Notes: generated by a model not told the origin, from the sequence alone. Shown: positions 25,747-34,524, counted from the first letter of the stretch. The stretch is 64,000 nt of DNA from Actinomadura hibisca NBRC 15177 (GCF_001552635.1 NZ_BCRO01000026.1:1-64000), one strand, 5' to 3'. Numbers and translations are program-made.

Positions 25747-26610
25747 CTAGATCCCGGTGATGGCTTTGAGGGTCTCCTTCGGGCGCTCGACCAACGGGAT
25801 GTGCCATCCGCCCTGGCGTCCCTTGATCTCCTCGGTGATCAGTGCGGGGTAGACGGTGCGCCAGCGTGCGATCGCCTGGTCGACTTTGATGAGGGGGTCA
25901 TGGACGGGCTCGTGCGCGTGGAGATAGACGACGCGGTCCGGGTGCCGGGAAGGGGCGCGGAGACGAAATGCTCCGATGTAGTCCGCTTCGGAGGTGACGG
26001 CTGGCATGCCCGCCGTGGCGTAGTGGTGACGGGCGCTGTTGATGATGTCGCGGTCGGCGTCGAGTTCGGGGGTTGGACGGGCCGCAGGCAGGTTCGCCAG
26101 GAGACGCCAAACCCCGCTGGCGAGGTATCCCCCTCTGTAGCTCGAAGCGAGGGTGAAGAACCAGCCGGGGCGGCGGACGTCCTGCGATGACGCCGGGGCG
26201 GTGTCGAGAACGAGATCCACCGGTGTGGTGAGACCGTCCATGCCGCGTAGCACGTCGTGCGCGCACATCCCGCCCATGGACGCTCCGTAGAAGACGATCC
26301 GTTCGGGCCTGAGGTTCCGGAGTCGGAGGGCCAGCGACGCTCGGATCGCCGTAGGGTCGACTCCCCGTTCGGCGTACTGGACGAGTAGGAGGCCGGTTGT
26401 CGCGTCGAGATGCGACGCGAAGGCCCGGCCCAGTTCGGCCGCTGGCATCAGATAGCCGGGAAAGACCACGATGAGCGTCGACAGGTCGCCAGAGCGGGGC
26501 GGGATGGAGATCAGGCTCGTTTCCTTCCCTCTGTGGTGGAAGGCTCCGGAGGCGGTGTCCGCTGCTACGAGCATGGCCAGGGCTACCGCAGTGAACACCG
26601 CACGTCTCAT
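25747..26610 (-). CDS. Secreted serine hydrolase of the NACHT operon
   Basis: A 287-aa alpha/beta-hydrolase-like protein with an N-terminal signal peptide (MRRAVFTAVALAMLVAADTASG). The nucleophile elbow is FYGASMGG with Ser111; a likely oxyanion/HG element is VVFPGYLMP, and a late His (GGWHIPLVERP) is the probable acid-base residue. The start ATG overlaps the NACHT stop by 4 bp (ATGA), so the two are translationally coupled. The protein is predicted to be outside the membrane or anchored to it, unlike the cytoplasmic NTPase. The substrate is unknown; lipase/esterase or a cell-wall-active hydrolase are options. Confidence 0.8.
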   Translation of the reverse strand: MRRAVFTAVALAMLVAADTASGAFHHRGKETSLISIPPRSGDLSTLIVVFPGYLMPAAELGRAFASHLDATTGLLLVQYAERGVDPTAIRASLALRLRNLRPERIVFYGASMGGMCAHDVLRGMDGLTTPVDLVLDTAPASSQDVRRPGWFFTLASSYRGGYLASGVWRLLANLPAARPTPELDADRDIINSARHHYATAGMPAVTSEADYIGAFRLRAPSRHPDRVVYLHAHEPVHDPLIKVDQAIARWRTVYPALITEEIKGRQGGWHIPLVERPKETLKAITGI

Positions 26611-28565
26611 CGCTCGGCGAGCAGTTCCTGGAGACTGCCGTGACGGAACTCGAAGACCGACCCCTTCCGGCGGATGATCCGTTTTTCGTGAGTGTCTTCC
26701 AGGAAACTCCACACGAGCCAGGGTAGGTGGCCCCGCAGGACCATCCACCCCCGGACGAGCACCAGCCACCGGCCCCACGCCGTCGTCCCGACACCCCATG
26801 CCAGCCCGACGGCCGTTCCGATGAGCGCGCCCTCAGCGGGCCCCGTCACCGTGCCCGCGACCAGCCCGAACGGAACGCCGATGAACGCCATTTGGGCGAG
26901 CGCCCACAACCGGTTCGCGCTCAGCAGTCCTCGAGGGGTGGAGATCTCGTGCCCGGGCGCTCCCTCGGCCGCTGCGGGAATCGCGAACGCGAGGCCGAAC
27001 ACGCAGCAGTAACCGATCCATTCCAGGTATCCGACGTCCGGAACCTGGAAGCGCCAGAAGACCAGGGCGACCGCGGCCCCGCCGACGAAGGATCCGCCGG
27101 CCCCGAGCCACAGTTCGGTCCACACCGTCTTGGCCGCGCTCCCGAGCTCCCAGCGCCGTGCGAGCCAGGTGAGGAAGCTGCCCGCGAGCGTGCCCGTCGC
27201 CGCGGCGAACGGTAGCGTCCACAAGCCGACCGACAGGACGAGCGGCCTGCCCAGAACCCCGACACAGGCGCCTCCGACCAACCCGGCACCGAGCAGCGCC
27301 CAGGCGAACCGGGCCCGTCCGATGACGCCGATCCGCTGGATGCGCACGACCTGCGGGGTGGACGTCATGGAGATCACGAGAGCGACGGCGATCAGCAACG
27401 CGGCCGCCGCGGCCGCTCCCCCAGCGCCTTGCGCGAGCCAGCCGGTCCCCGCCCCCACCAGTCCCGCAGGGAACGCGAAGGCGGTCATCCGCGCAAGCAG
27501 TGGCACGGACGATCCGAACTCCCACCAGGCGAGCTCGGTTCGCCCCTCAGGTATCGCGCGGGCCAGACCGGCGACCCAGCTCGGACCGCGCCTACGCAGG
27601 ATGTTGCTGGTCTCGTTCCGGTAGCGGCTCGGCACGAAACCGGTCAGCAGGTGCTGTTCGATCGCGTCAGCGGTCGGGAACTCCTCTCGGTCGGCGAACC
27701 GCTTGCAGGAAAGATCCCGTCCATAGAGATCGCGGGCCAAGCTCACCATCAGCGGTGACGACAGAGCCAGGCCGAGCCTGCCCGGATCGAGCCGCAACGC
27801 CTCGTGCCAGGTGTCCTCGTCCTCGGCCTCATTGGCCAGGTAGGCCGCTGCCGCATGCGGGCTGAGGCGTTCCAACCGGGCGAGCGTCGCAGACGCCAGC
27901 GGTCCAGCGGACCCGGCTGCCTTCTGGTACTCGTCGGGACGACTTGCGACGACCAGCGCCACCCTGGCGTTGTTGAGGCCGGACCAGACGAGGCGCCGCA
28001 GATCGGCGTCGGTCTCTTCCGTGGTGGTCTCGTCCCCGTTGACTTCGTCGAAGCCGTCCAAGATCGGTAGGATGGCGCCCTCGGTGAGCAGCGCGGCGGT
28101 GAGCGACTCGTCAAGGAACGGGTAATCGAGCGTGAGCCGGGAAATGATCCACTCGGTCAGCCCGCCGTTGTCAGATGTCCACGCGGTGAGATTGACGATC
28201 ACCGGGACGGCCTCTTCCGCGTTCCTGTCCCGTTTCCGCAGCAGGTCGAGACTCAGACGGTCGAGGAAGACCGACTTTCCCGCCCCGGACTCACCGATCA
28301 GCACCAGGCGTCCGTGCGCAGCCATCCGGTAGAGCTCGACGGGCCGGTCGCCGGTGGTCCCGTCCTCGGCCCGCCAGTACACCGCGAGCTCGTCCGCGTG
28401 CCGGTCGCCCAGGTCGCCCAGACGGTTCTCGATCTCCTGCCGGACGGTCGAGGCGAGCCTGTCGGCCGCGTCGTCGAGGGCCTCGCGCCAGGTCTGTCGC
28501 CGCATGACGTTCGTCGTCCACACCTGGACGATGTCGCCCTCGGTATACGAGTTCTCGACCCGCAT
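26607..28565 (-). CDS. Membrane NACHT-family NTPase
   Basis: A 652-aa STAND-type NTPase. Walker A is LIGESGAGKS (89-98) and Walker B is LPILDGFDEV (166-175), followed by the sensor-like VASRPDEY. From about residue 395 to 600 there are some eight hydrophobic segments, so the NTPase is tethered to the membrane, and the C-terminus (FRHGSLQELLAER) matches the end of NACHT-associated helical regions. The ATG at 28565 lies 22 bp after the small protein's stop. In bacteria NACHT proteins act as inducible switches, and several defend against phage. This one lacks a recognisable N-terminal nuclease or protease, so its effector may be the membrane part or the coupled secreted hydrolase. Confidence 0.85.
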   Translation of the reverse strand: MRVENSYTEGDIVQVWTTNVMRRQTWREALDDAADRLASTVRQEIENRLGDLGDRHADELAVYWRAEDGTTGDRPVELYRMAAHGRLVLIGESGAGKSVFLDRLSLDLLRKRDRNAEEAVPVIVNLTAWTSDNGGLTEWIISRLTLDYPFLDESLTAALLTEGAILPILDGFDEVNGDETTTEETDADLRRLVWSGLNNARVALVVASRPDEYQKAAGSAGPLASATLARLERLSPHAAAAYLANEAEDEDTWHEALRLDPGRLGLALSSPLMVSLARDLYGRDLSCKRFADREEFPTADAIEQHLLTGFVPSRYRNETSNILRRRGPSWVAGLARAIPEGRTELAWWEFGSSVPLLARMTAFAFPAGLVGAGTGWLAQGAGGAAAAAALLIAVALVISMTSTPQVVRIQRIGVIGRARFAWALLGAGLVGGACVGVLGRPLVLSVGLWTLPFAAATGTLAGSFLTWLARRWELGSAAKTVWTELWLGAGGSFVGGAAVALVFWRFQVPDVGYLEWIGYCCVFGLAFAIPAAAEGAPGHEISTPRGLLSANRLWALAQMAFIGVPFGLVAGTVTGPAEGALIGTAVGLAWGVGTTAWGRWLVLVRGWMVLRGHLPWLVWSFLEDTHEKRIIRRKGSVFEFRHGSLQELLAER

Positions 28566-28587
28566 GACGGGCCGGGTCCACCGCGGC

Positions 28588-28956
28588 CTAATCACGCTTC
28601 TGCTGGAAGTCGCCCTTGACCTTGTTCCGGGAAGCGGACATATCTCCGTCTCCCTTTTGGCTTTGGTGGAAATCCTTGCCCAGGTCGTTGTCGTTCGCCC
28701 GCATCGAGGCGGCGCCGGCCGATTCCTGGCGGAGCGACCCACCCACCGTGTTCCCCGAGGCCTCCATGTCGGACATCCTGCTGGTGGGCAGCGGCAACCA
28801 CCACTGGATGAGGACGCCGAGCAGGAGCACGACGATCCCGGAAGCCCACCACGCCGCTTCCTTGTGATCAGTGAGAAGACCGGTGCCGATGTTCACCGCG
28901 GCTCCGACCGCGACCGTTCCGATCGCGCCAAGCACCCTCTGCATCGCTGGACTCAT
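28588..28956 (-). CDS. Two-TM protein with three 21-residue repeats
   Basis: A 122-aa protein. Two hydrophobic helices (about 8-28 and 34-54) form a hairpin, leaving a hydrophilic C-terminus. That tail holds three repeats exactly 21 residues apart starting at Met64, Met85 and Met106: MEASGNTVGGSLRQ, MRANDNDLGKDFHQ and MSASRNKVKGDFQQ, a consensus of MxAxxNxVxGDFxQ. Such Asn/Gly/Gln-spaced repeats resemble beta-helical turns seen in actinobacterial NACHT and signalling proteins. It is the first gene of the operon, 22 bp before the NACHT gene, and may sense or scaffold. No function is known to me. Confidence 0.75.
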   Translation of the reverse strand: MSPAMQRVLGAIGTVAVGAAVNIGTGLLTDHKEAAWWASGIVVLLLGVLIQWWLPLPTSRMSDMEASGNTVGGSLRQESAGAASMRANDNDLGKDFHQSQKGDGDMSASRNKVKGDFQQKRD

Positions 28957-29896
28957 ATCAGCTCCTGAAGGAAACGAAACAAAGTCCTCGAAAGGCGCAG
29001 TATGCCGTAGCTGTCGCGAGATCCGTCACAACTTCCGGAAGTGCGTATGGGTTGTTTCGGATGGGAACGCGCTTTGGCGACTACCTGAGGCCGGGGCCGC
29101 CATCCCATGTCAGGTTCGTAGGGAAGGGACGCCTCGACTGGCCAACTCGCAGGGGCAGCGGGTGCGACGACCTCTTGGCCGGAGACGGGGGTCCTTGTGG
29201 CGGGACTTGGCCACGATGAGCCAGAGCAGGCTCTTCTGCTCACCCAAGTGGGTGGCGAGGCTGGTAAGGATCAGAGTTGTTCGCCGGACCTTCTCACCTA
29301 CCCACAGATCCCCGCGCGACAAGGCCGTCAGATACAACACCCGCAAACCTGTAGCCAGTGCACCTCCGTTGACGGCACCCTGCCTCCTGCCGGTCTCAAG
29401 TCCTGCGATCTGGCGTTGCGGTTTCAGGGCGTGGTCCCATGCCGGTGAAGAGGGCGTGGAGGACGCGATCGACGTAGTCGTGGGTCAGGGGTTCCTGGGT
29501 GACCAGGAAGCGGTAGTACAGCGGGCCGGACAGCAGCGCCATCCCCAAGTCCCGGTCGAAGTCGGGTGCCAGTTGTCTCTGCTGCTGGGCCGTCTTCAGG
29601 CAGGCGAAGGTCTTCTATGGTCTTGCTGCGAGCGCTCGTGCACCACCAGCGTGCCCGCCACGCCAACGCTGCACATCTCTCACGCTGGCGCCACCACTCG
29701 CTCCAGCCTGGGACGCACAGTGGCGCGGATGGAGATCTTCTCGGCGGACACCCCCGTCACGGCTGGAGCTTCCAACGAGGCCTTGTTCGGCCGATCATGA
29801 GCGTCGGTGGTCAGGCATGATGCCCGGGTGAGCATCATCGTCAAGTTCTTCGTGGCGCCTGACCGGGTGCACTCGTCCATGTCCGCTGGAGTGTCC
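28957..29896. other. Decayed intergenic region
   Basis: This 940-bp stretch holds no intact gene I can support. Frames on both strands are short and lack ribosome sites. The one recognisable part is the TetR C-terminal relic at 29396-29612. The remainder (28957-29390 and 29615-29896) shows no homology, repeat or clear hairpin that I can see. Confidence 0.6.
29396..29612 (-). pseudogene. TetR C-terminal domain relic
   Basis: Read on the - strand, this segment encodes FDRDLGMALLSGPLYYRF then VTQEPLTHDYVDRVLHALF, the typical C-terminal dimerisation helix of TetR_C_11 regulators, ending at a TGA (29398-29396). Just upstream the frame contains a TAG (near 29615) and no HTH can be found, so about 130 residues are missing. 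It is a degraded regulator gene. Confidence 0.75.
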
Positions 29897-31285
29897 GTGA
29901 TTCCGATGACGTTGACCGAAGTCGCCCGTCTGGCCGGTGGGCGTTTGGACGCGGCTCCTGATCCGGATGCCATGGTCACTGCTCCGGCGGTGATTGACTC
30001 TCGGCTGGTGCAGCCCGGGGGATTGTTCGCCGCGTTGCCTGGTGAGCATGTCGATGGGCATGACTATGCCCGGCAGGCGGTGGAGGCAGGGGCTGCGCTG
30101 GTTGTGGCGGCCCGTCCGGTTGGGGTGCCCGCCGTCATTGTGGAGGATGTCACCGCTGCCATGGGGCGCCTGGCCAGTGCGGTCGCCGCGCGTCTGGCCG
30201 ACACCATCGTGATCGCTCTTACCGGGTCTTCGGGCAAGACCTCGACCAAGGACCTGCTGCTCCAGGTGCTGCGGCAGGACGCTCCGACGGTGGCGACCGA
30301 GCGGTCTTTCAACAATGAGATCGGGTTGCCGCTGACCGTCCTGCGTGCCGAGGCCAGCACCCCTTACCTGGTGTTGGAGATGGGTGCGCGTCATGCCGGG
30401 CACATTGCTTATCTCACTAGTCTGGTTCCGCCGCAGATCGGTCTGGTGCTCAACGTCGGCACCGCCCACGTTGGTGAGTTCGGTAGCCGCGAGGCCATCG
30501 CCCAGGCCAAAGGCGAACTCATCGAAGCGCTCCCTGATGCGGCCGATGGTGGTCTGGCCGTCCTCAATGCCGACGACCCTCTGGTGGCGGCCATGCAGAC
30601 CCGGACCCGGGCTGTCATCGCGACCTTTGGGCGCGCCCCGCACGCCGACGTCCGTGCCGACGAGGTCGAACTCGACCGTGGCCGCGCCCGCTTCACCCTG
30701 ACCACCCCGCACGGCACGGCCCCGGTCGCACTGCGGGTCGTGGGCGAGCATCAGGTGTCCAACGCGCTGGCCACGGCCGCCGTCGCCCACGGTGTCGGGA
30801 TGGCACCGGCCGCGATCGCCGAGGCGCTCAGCGACGCCGAACCACTGTCGTCCGGTCGGCTGGAAGTGGTTGAGCGTTCCGATGGCGTGACCGTTATCAA
30901 TGACGCCTTCAACGCCAATCTCGACTCCATGGCCGCTGGCCTGCGCACCTTGACCGCCATGGCCGACGGTCGCCGTGCCATTGCCGTGCTGGGTGAGATG
31001 CGCGAGCTGGGGGAGGAGACCACCTCCGCCCATGCCGAGGTCGGTCGTCTGGCCGCCGAGCTTGGTGTCGACCTGCTGATCACCGTCGGGGCCGCCGATG
31101 CCCAGACCATTGCCGTAGCCGCCCGCGCCGCTCGCCCGGACCTGGTCGTTGAGCAGGCCACCGACCGGCACACCGCCCAAGACCTGCTCAACGACGCCCT
31201 CAAGCCCGGCGATGTTGTTTTCATCAAGGCCAGCCACGCCCTGCACCTGGAACAACTCGCCACCGACCTCATCAACCAGCGCTGA
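29897..31285 (+). CDS. murF: MurF, solitary copy
   Basis: A 462-aa UDP-MurNAc-tripeptide:D-Ala-D-Ala ligase homologue. Visible are the uridine-domain motif ALPGEHVDGHDY, the ATP loop LTGSSGKTSTKD, the carbamate/Mg element EMGARHAGHI, the MurF signature NDAFNANLDSM (YNANPxS in most) and the C-terminal KASHALHLEQL. GTG at 29897 is chosen, with GGAG 5 bases upstream and VIPMTLTEVA as the usual N-terminus. Normal MurF sits in the dcw cluster next to MurE/MraY; none of those are here, so this is probably a second paralogue. It uses visibly more T-ending codons than its neighbours. Possible roles are modified peptidoglycan stems or self-resistance. Confidence 0.9.
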   Translation: MIPMTLTEVARLAGGRLDAAPDPDAMVTAPAVIDSRLVQPGGLFAALPGEHVDGHDYARQAVEAGAALVVAARPVGVPAVIVEDVTAAMGRLASAVAARLADTIVIALTGSSGKTSTKDLLLQVLRQDAPTVATERSFNNEIGLPLTVLRAEASTPYLVLEMGARHAGHIAYLTSLVPPQIGLVLNVGTAHVGEFGSREAIAQAKGELIEALPDAADGGLAVLNADDPLVAAMQTRTRAVIATFGRAPHADVRADEVELDRGRARFTLTTPHGTAPVALRVVGEHQVSNALATAAVAHGVGMAPAAIAEALSDAEPLSSGRLEVVERSDGVTVINDAFNANLDSMAAGLRTLTAMADGRRAIAVLGEMRELGEETTSAHAEVGRLAAELGVDLLITVGAADAQTIAVAARAARPDLVVEQATDRHTAQDLLNDALKPGDVVFIKASHALHLEQLATDLINQR

Positions 31286-31302
31286 CGCTGGACCGCGTCT
31301 GA

Positions 31303-31815
31303 TCACCTGCGGCGGCGGAAGGCCAGGAACCGTCGCCAGAAGCCGTTCTTCCTTCCAGTGTGGTCGGACCGTTCTGCCGATGCCTCGCTCTGGCTCTGCT
31401 GATCGTGAGTATCGGCAAAGCGGCGACCGGTTCGAGCAGGAGTGACGTGGACCGGCGTGGTCGCCGCGATGGCCAGTTGCCCCCTGGGGCTGTCAGACGC
31501 GGCTCGGAGAGTGTGGAGCCGGGTGAGTTGCTGGACGAACAGTCCCGCAGTTGCGGCTTCGAGAAGGCGTTCACCAGTGTTCGTGCGGACGAAAGCCCAG
31601 TAGGAGCCGGTGAAGTCGCCCCACCACATCATGACGTCGGGGAAGCACTGGCGGAGTTCGGCGAGTACTTGCTCAGGGTCTGGTTCTCGTTGGGCCCAGG
31701 CGGTCGGAGGCCGTGGGCGGGGTGGTGCGTTGTGGAACTGCACCTGTACTGGTGGGGGCGGCAGGTCGTGTTGGGCGAGCGATTGGCGGATGCGGGGAAA
31801 GCAGTGGCCGGGCAT
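31303..31815 (-). CDS. Conserved hypothetical of the WhiJ-type locus
   Basis: A 170-aa protein with a Pro-rich stretch near residues 20-45, a compact core (VLAELRQCFPDVMMWWGDFTGSY and WAFVRTNTGERLLEAATAG) and a basic, low-complexity C-terminus ending FRRRR. GGGAG precedes the ATG at 31815 by about 9 bases; a longer frame to 31935 has no support. It follows the ATPase gene by 47 bp on the same strand. Proteins of this look often accompany XRE/DUF397/ATPase loci in actinomycetes. The function is unknown. Confidence 0.65.
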   Translation of the reverse strand: MPGHCFPRIRQSLAQHDLPPPPVQVQFHNAPPRPRPPTAWAQREPDPEQVLAELRQCFPDVMMWWGDFTGSYWAFVRTNTGERLLEAATAGLFVQQLTRLHTLRAASDSPRGQLAIAATTPVHVTPARTGRRFADTHDQQSQSEASAERSDHTGRKNGFWRRFLAFRRRR

Positions 31816-31862
31816 GGTGCTGGGCTCCCAGATCGTCGGTGAGTGGGGTGGTGGCCTTCTGC

Positions 31863-32597
31863 TCAGGACCGCGTTTCCAGCGAGCAGATGATGTGCTCGG
31901 CCGTCTCCTGGAGGTCGAGCAGCGGGTGGCGGCACGGCGTGCCGTCGTCGTTGCGCCAGGAGAACGCGTCCTGGTCGATGTGGACTTTCAGGTCGCCGGC
32001 CATGACGACCGATGTGCCGGTGAGGTCACTGTGGCGCTTTCCCTCGAAGCCGCGTACGGCCAGGAGCATCAGGAGCCGTTGCGCGGCGACCGCTGAGTGA
32101 AGGGGGCGACGAGAGCGCGGCCATGAGGGCGGCAGCGGCATTGCGAACCAGGTCGCTTTCCCGGCGACACGTTGCTTGCCGAGTTGTGAACGCGAGAGGT
32201 GGCAACCCCAGGCCGAGGACAGGGCGGCGACAATGCCCAGCCCCTTGCCGTGGCCGTCCAGCAGGTCCCCGGCTGCGAGCTGGGGGAGCTTGTCGCGGTC
32301 GGTGTCGAAGAGCGTGACCACCAGTTCCTTGCGGGGGTTGGTCCGCGCCCAAAGCCATAGTTCGGGCACGCGGATCGGCTCGAAACGCGCGGGCGGCTCA
32401 GCGTGCAGGAAGGCGTTGGTGGCCAGTTCGCTGACGGCCAGGACGCCGTCGTCTATCGCCCCTTCGGAAAAGGCGAGGGACCGCATCGCCGAGGCCAGCA
32501 CGGTCCGGGCGTAGGAGCTGCAACAGCCGTCGGGCGGGAGTTGCCAGGCGCAACATCCGCCGAAAGGAAGGTCTGCGGGCTTTCCGTTGATCATCAT
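31863..32597 (-). CDS. HATPase (RsbW/SpoIIAB-like) regulatory kinase
   Basis: A 244-aa protein whose first 150 residues form a GHKL ATPase: N box VSELATNAFLHA and G box DGHGKGLGIVAAL. The family includes anti-sigma serine kinases. The C-terminal 90 residues are an extra domain. An N-terminal Cys-rich stretch (FGGCCAWQLPPDGCCSSYA) is unusual and could be redox-active. Two ATGs are possible (32597, 32594); GGAGG suits the second. It is divergent from the Scr1-type XRE gene, as in the AbaA/WhiJ-type loci of Streptomyces, where such ATPases tune development. Confidence 0.83.
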   Translation of the reverse strand: MMINGKPADLPFGGCCAWQLPPDGCCSSYARTVLASAMRSLAFSEGAIDDGVLAVSELATNAFLHAEPPARFEPIRVPELWLWARTNPRKELVVTLFDTDRDKLPQLAAGDLLDGHGKGLGIVAALSSAWGCHLSRSQLGKQRVAGKATWFAMPLPPSWPRSRRPLHSAVAAQRLLMLLAVRGFEGKRHSDLTGTSVVMAGDLKVHIDQDAFSWRNDDGTPCRHPLLDLQETAEHIICSLETRS

Positions 32598-32790
32598 CGC
32601 CTCCGTCGAGGGGGAGATCCGCTCATCGGAGCGGAATCAGGAGGTCAGACCCGGGGTCTTCCGCAATCGTGTACCGTCGTCCTAAGATTCGCAATACAGA
32701 GATTCAAAGTCGCCCGTTTGGCAATGAAATGTCTGGTTGCGCAGAGTCATCTACGATCGTCGCTACGTCAGCACGACGGAGGAGGAGCAG

Positions 32791-33645
32791 GTGACCGACC
32801 TGAGGCGAAGCCCGACGGTGCGCCGTCGCCGACTCGGCATCGAGTTGCGGAAGTTGCGCGAGGACGCTGGGATGACGGCTCATGAGGTGACGACGTCCCT
32901 GGAATGGTCACCCGGCAAGGTGACCCGTCTGGAGAAGGCGCAGGCGGTCAAGCCGATGGTCGCCGACACCCGGATGCTCCTCGGCCTGTACGGCGTGCCC
33001 CAGGACGACCCCCGCTACGAGGAACTGCTCACCCTCACCCGGCAGGCCCGCCAGCGCGGTTGGTGGAACTCCTACAAGGACGTGCTGGGGGACTCATATG
33101 TGGAGTTCGAGGCCGGGGCGGAGAAGATCCACGCTTACGAGCTCTCGGTCATTCCCGGGCTGTTGCAGACCCCGGCGTACGCCGCCGCCGTCAATCGGGG
33201 GCGTCTCATCCGGGATCCCGAGGAGAATGAACGGCTGGTGCAGCTCCGTATGGAACGGCAGCGCATCCTGGCCCACCAGGACCCGCCCTATCTGTGGGTG
33301 GTCATCGACGAAGCCGCCATCCTGCGACCGTTCGGCACTCTGGACGATCGGCAGGAGCAGTTGCGGCGGCTGATCGACACCGAACTGCTCGACCATGTCA
33401 CCGTGCAGATCCTGCCGTTGCAGGTGGGGCCGCATCCGGGTCTGGCCGGTTCGTTCGTCATCCTCGATTTCCCCGAAGGGGATCCCAGCCTCGTCTACAC
33501 CGAGACCCAGCACCTCAGCGTGTATCTCGAAGAACGAGGGGAGCTTCAGCGCTATAGCATGCTCTTTCAGCATCTGAGCGCGACCGCGCTGAGCCCCGAT
33601 GAGAGCAACGCGTACCTGGCAAGGACACTTGCAAGTCTCAAGTAG
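32791..33645 (+). CDS. XRE-family regulator with Scr1-type C-terminus
   Basis: A 284-aa WhiJ/Scr1-like protein. The N-terminal Cro/C1 HTH is LGIELRKLREDAGMTAHEVTT followed by the recognition helix WSPGKVTRLEKA (cut as two stretches); the long C-terminal domain (YELSVIPGLLQTPAYA, VVIDEAAILRP, VTVQILPL) is the DUF5753/Scr1 domain. GTG at 32791 is preferred because GGAGGAGG is 4-5 bases upstream. It overlaps the region leading into a DUF397 gene, its usual partner. These pairs repress or time sporulation and antibiotic genes in Streptomyces. Confidence 0.88.
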   Translation: MTDLRRSPTVRRRRLGIELRKLREDAGMTAHEVTTSLEWSPGKVTRLEKAQAVKPMVADTRMLLGLYGVPQDDPRYEELLTLTRQARQRGWWNSYKDVLGDSYVEFEAGAEKIHAYELSVIPGLLQTPAYAAAVNRGRLIRDPEENERLVQLRMERQRILAHQDPPYLWVVIDEAAILRPFGTLDDRQEQLRRLIDTELLDHVTVQILPLQVGPHPGLAGSFVILDFPEGDPSLVYTETQHLSVYLEERGELQRYSMLFQHLSATALSPDESNAYLARTLASLK

Positions 33646-33658
33646 AGAAGGTGCCCTC

Positions 33659-33874
33659 GTGACTTCCTCGCCCACGGGCAAGCCCGGGACCGGATGGCGT
33701 AAGTCCAGCCGCAGCCAGGGAGGCAGCGGCAACTGCGTCGAGACCGCCCACTTCCCCGCGCACGGCATCCTGATCCGCGACTCTAAGAACCCTGACGAAC
33801 GGCCGCTAGCGCTCGCGCCTGGCATGTGGCGGGTGCTCGTCACCGCCATCAAGGACAACCAGTACGACCTGTGA
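33659..33874 (+). CDS. DUF397 small protein
   Basis: A 71-aa DUF397 protein with the family pattern WRKSSRSQGGSGNCVETA, then ILIRDSKNPDERP and a C-terminal WRVLV. GTG at 33659 with GAGAAGG upstream; the frame extends to 33599 within the XRE gene without homology. It lies 13 bp after the XRE stop. DUF397 proteins (AbaAorfD type) are encoded with WhiJ-like regulators and are thought to antagonise their DNA binding. Confidence 0.9.
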   Translation: MTSSPTGKPGTGWRKSSRSQGGSGNCVETAHFPAHGILIRDSKNPDERPLALAPGMWRVLVTAIKDNQYDL

Positions 33875-33877
33875 AGC

Positions 33878-33903
33878 CCGGCTCGGCACCTCTGCCGAGC
33901 CGG
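33878..33903 (+). terminator. Hairpin terminator after DUF397
   Basis: An 11-bp perfect stem (CCGGCTCGGCA at 33878-33888 with its complement at 33893-33903) and a 4-nt loop begin 4 bp after the DUF397 stop. There is no strong T run. Confidence 0.75.
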
Positions 33904-34038
33904 CCTCGGTCTGCTCCCGCCTGATCAGCCGTGTCCAGGAGTGGGTCTAGACCCACCCGGCCGTGTGGATAGGCGCATACCGGGCTGGTCGCGTGCTCCG
34001 TAGCGTCGATAGCACATCGACACGAAGGAGCAAGGATC

Positions 34039-34473
34039 ATGGCGAACACCGGCACCGACACCGCGACGGCGCAGCTCAACACCCAGGGCGCGTTCGACAC
34101 GGTGCACAAGTACGTCGCGCTCTTCGGTGCCGTCGGCGTCATCGTCCTCGGCACGGTCGCCGTGATGGCGTTCACCGGTCACGAGGCGAACCCGTTCATG
34201 TGGATCCGGGGGACGATCCTGTTGCTGGTCACCTATCCGCTGCACCGGTTCGCCGTCCGGGCTTCCCAGGGGGAGGACAAGGCGTTCGACCGGCTGCGCA
34301 CCCTCGCGACCGTCCTGCCGATCGCGATCATTGCCGTGGACCTGATCCCCGGTCTCTGCCCGGCGTGGTACGCCGTGCTTCAGGGACTGTCCGCCCTCGC
34401 TCTGATCGGCGTCGCGGTCCTCACCCGTGGGTCCGCGCTGACCGCCGCCTTCCCCGCTCCCGGCAAGAAGTGA
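34039..34473 (+). CDS. Four-helix membrane protein
   Basis: A 144-aa protein with four hydrophobic segments (about 25-46, 53-70, 88-104 and 110-130), a polar N-terminus rich in Thr/Gln and a short basic tail (GKK). GAAGGAGCAAGG precedes the ATG. No homology-defining motif is visible. It is alone between the DUF397 gene and the convergent STAS gene. The function is unknown. Confidence 0.7.
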   Translation: MANTGTDTATAQLNTQGAFDTVHKYVALFGAVGVIVLGTVAVMAFTGHEANPFMWIRGTILLLVTYPLHRFAVRASQGEDKAFDRLRTLATVLPIAIIAVDLIPGLCPAWYAVLQGLSALALIGVAVLTRGSALTAAFPAPGKK

Positions 34474-34524
34474 AGAGCCAAGACCTGCCGCTCGGTTGGC
34501 GGTCGCGCGGGGCAGGGGCCGCGA

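Noticed and set aside
29110..29346. 78-codon minus-strand frame in the decayed region
   Set aside because: Codon use is unlike neighbours and no homology is recognisable; may be a relic but cannot be supported.
31430..31450. tRNA-like GGTTCGA T-loop
   Set aside because: Lies within a coding gene and no cloverleaf can be drawn around it.
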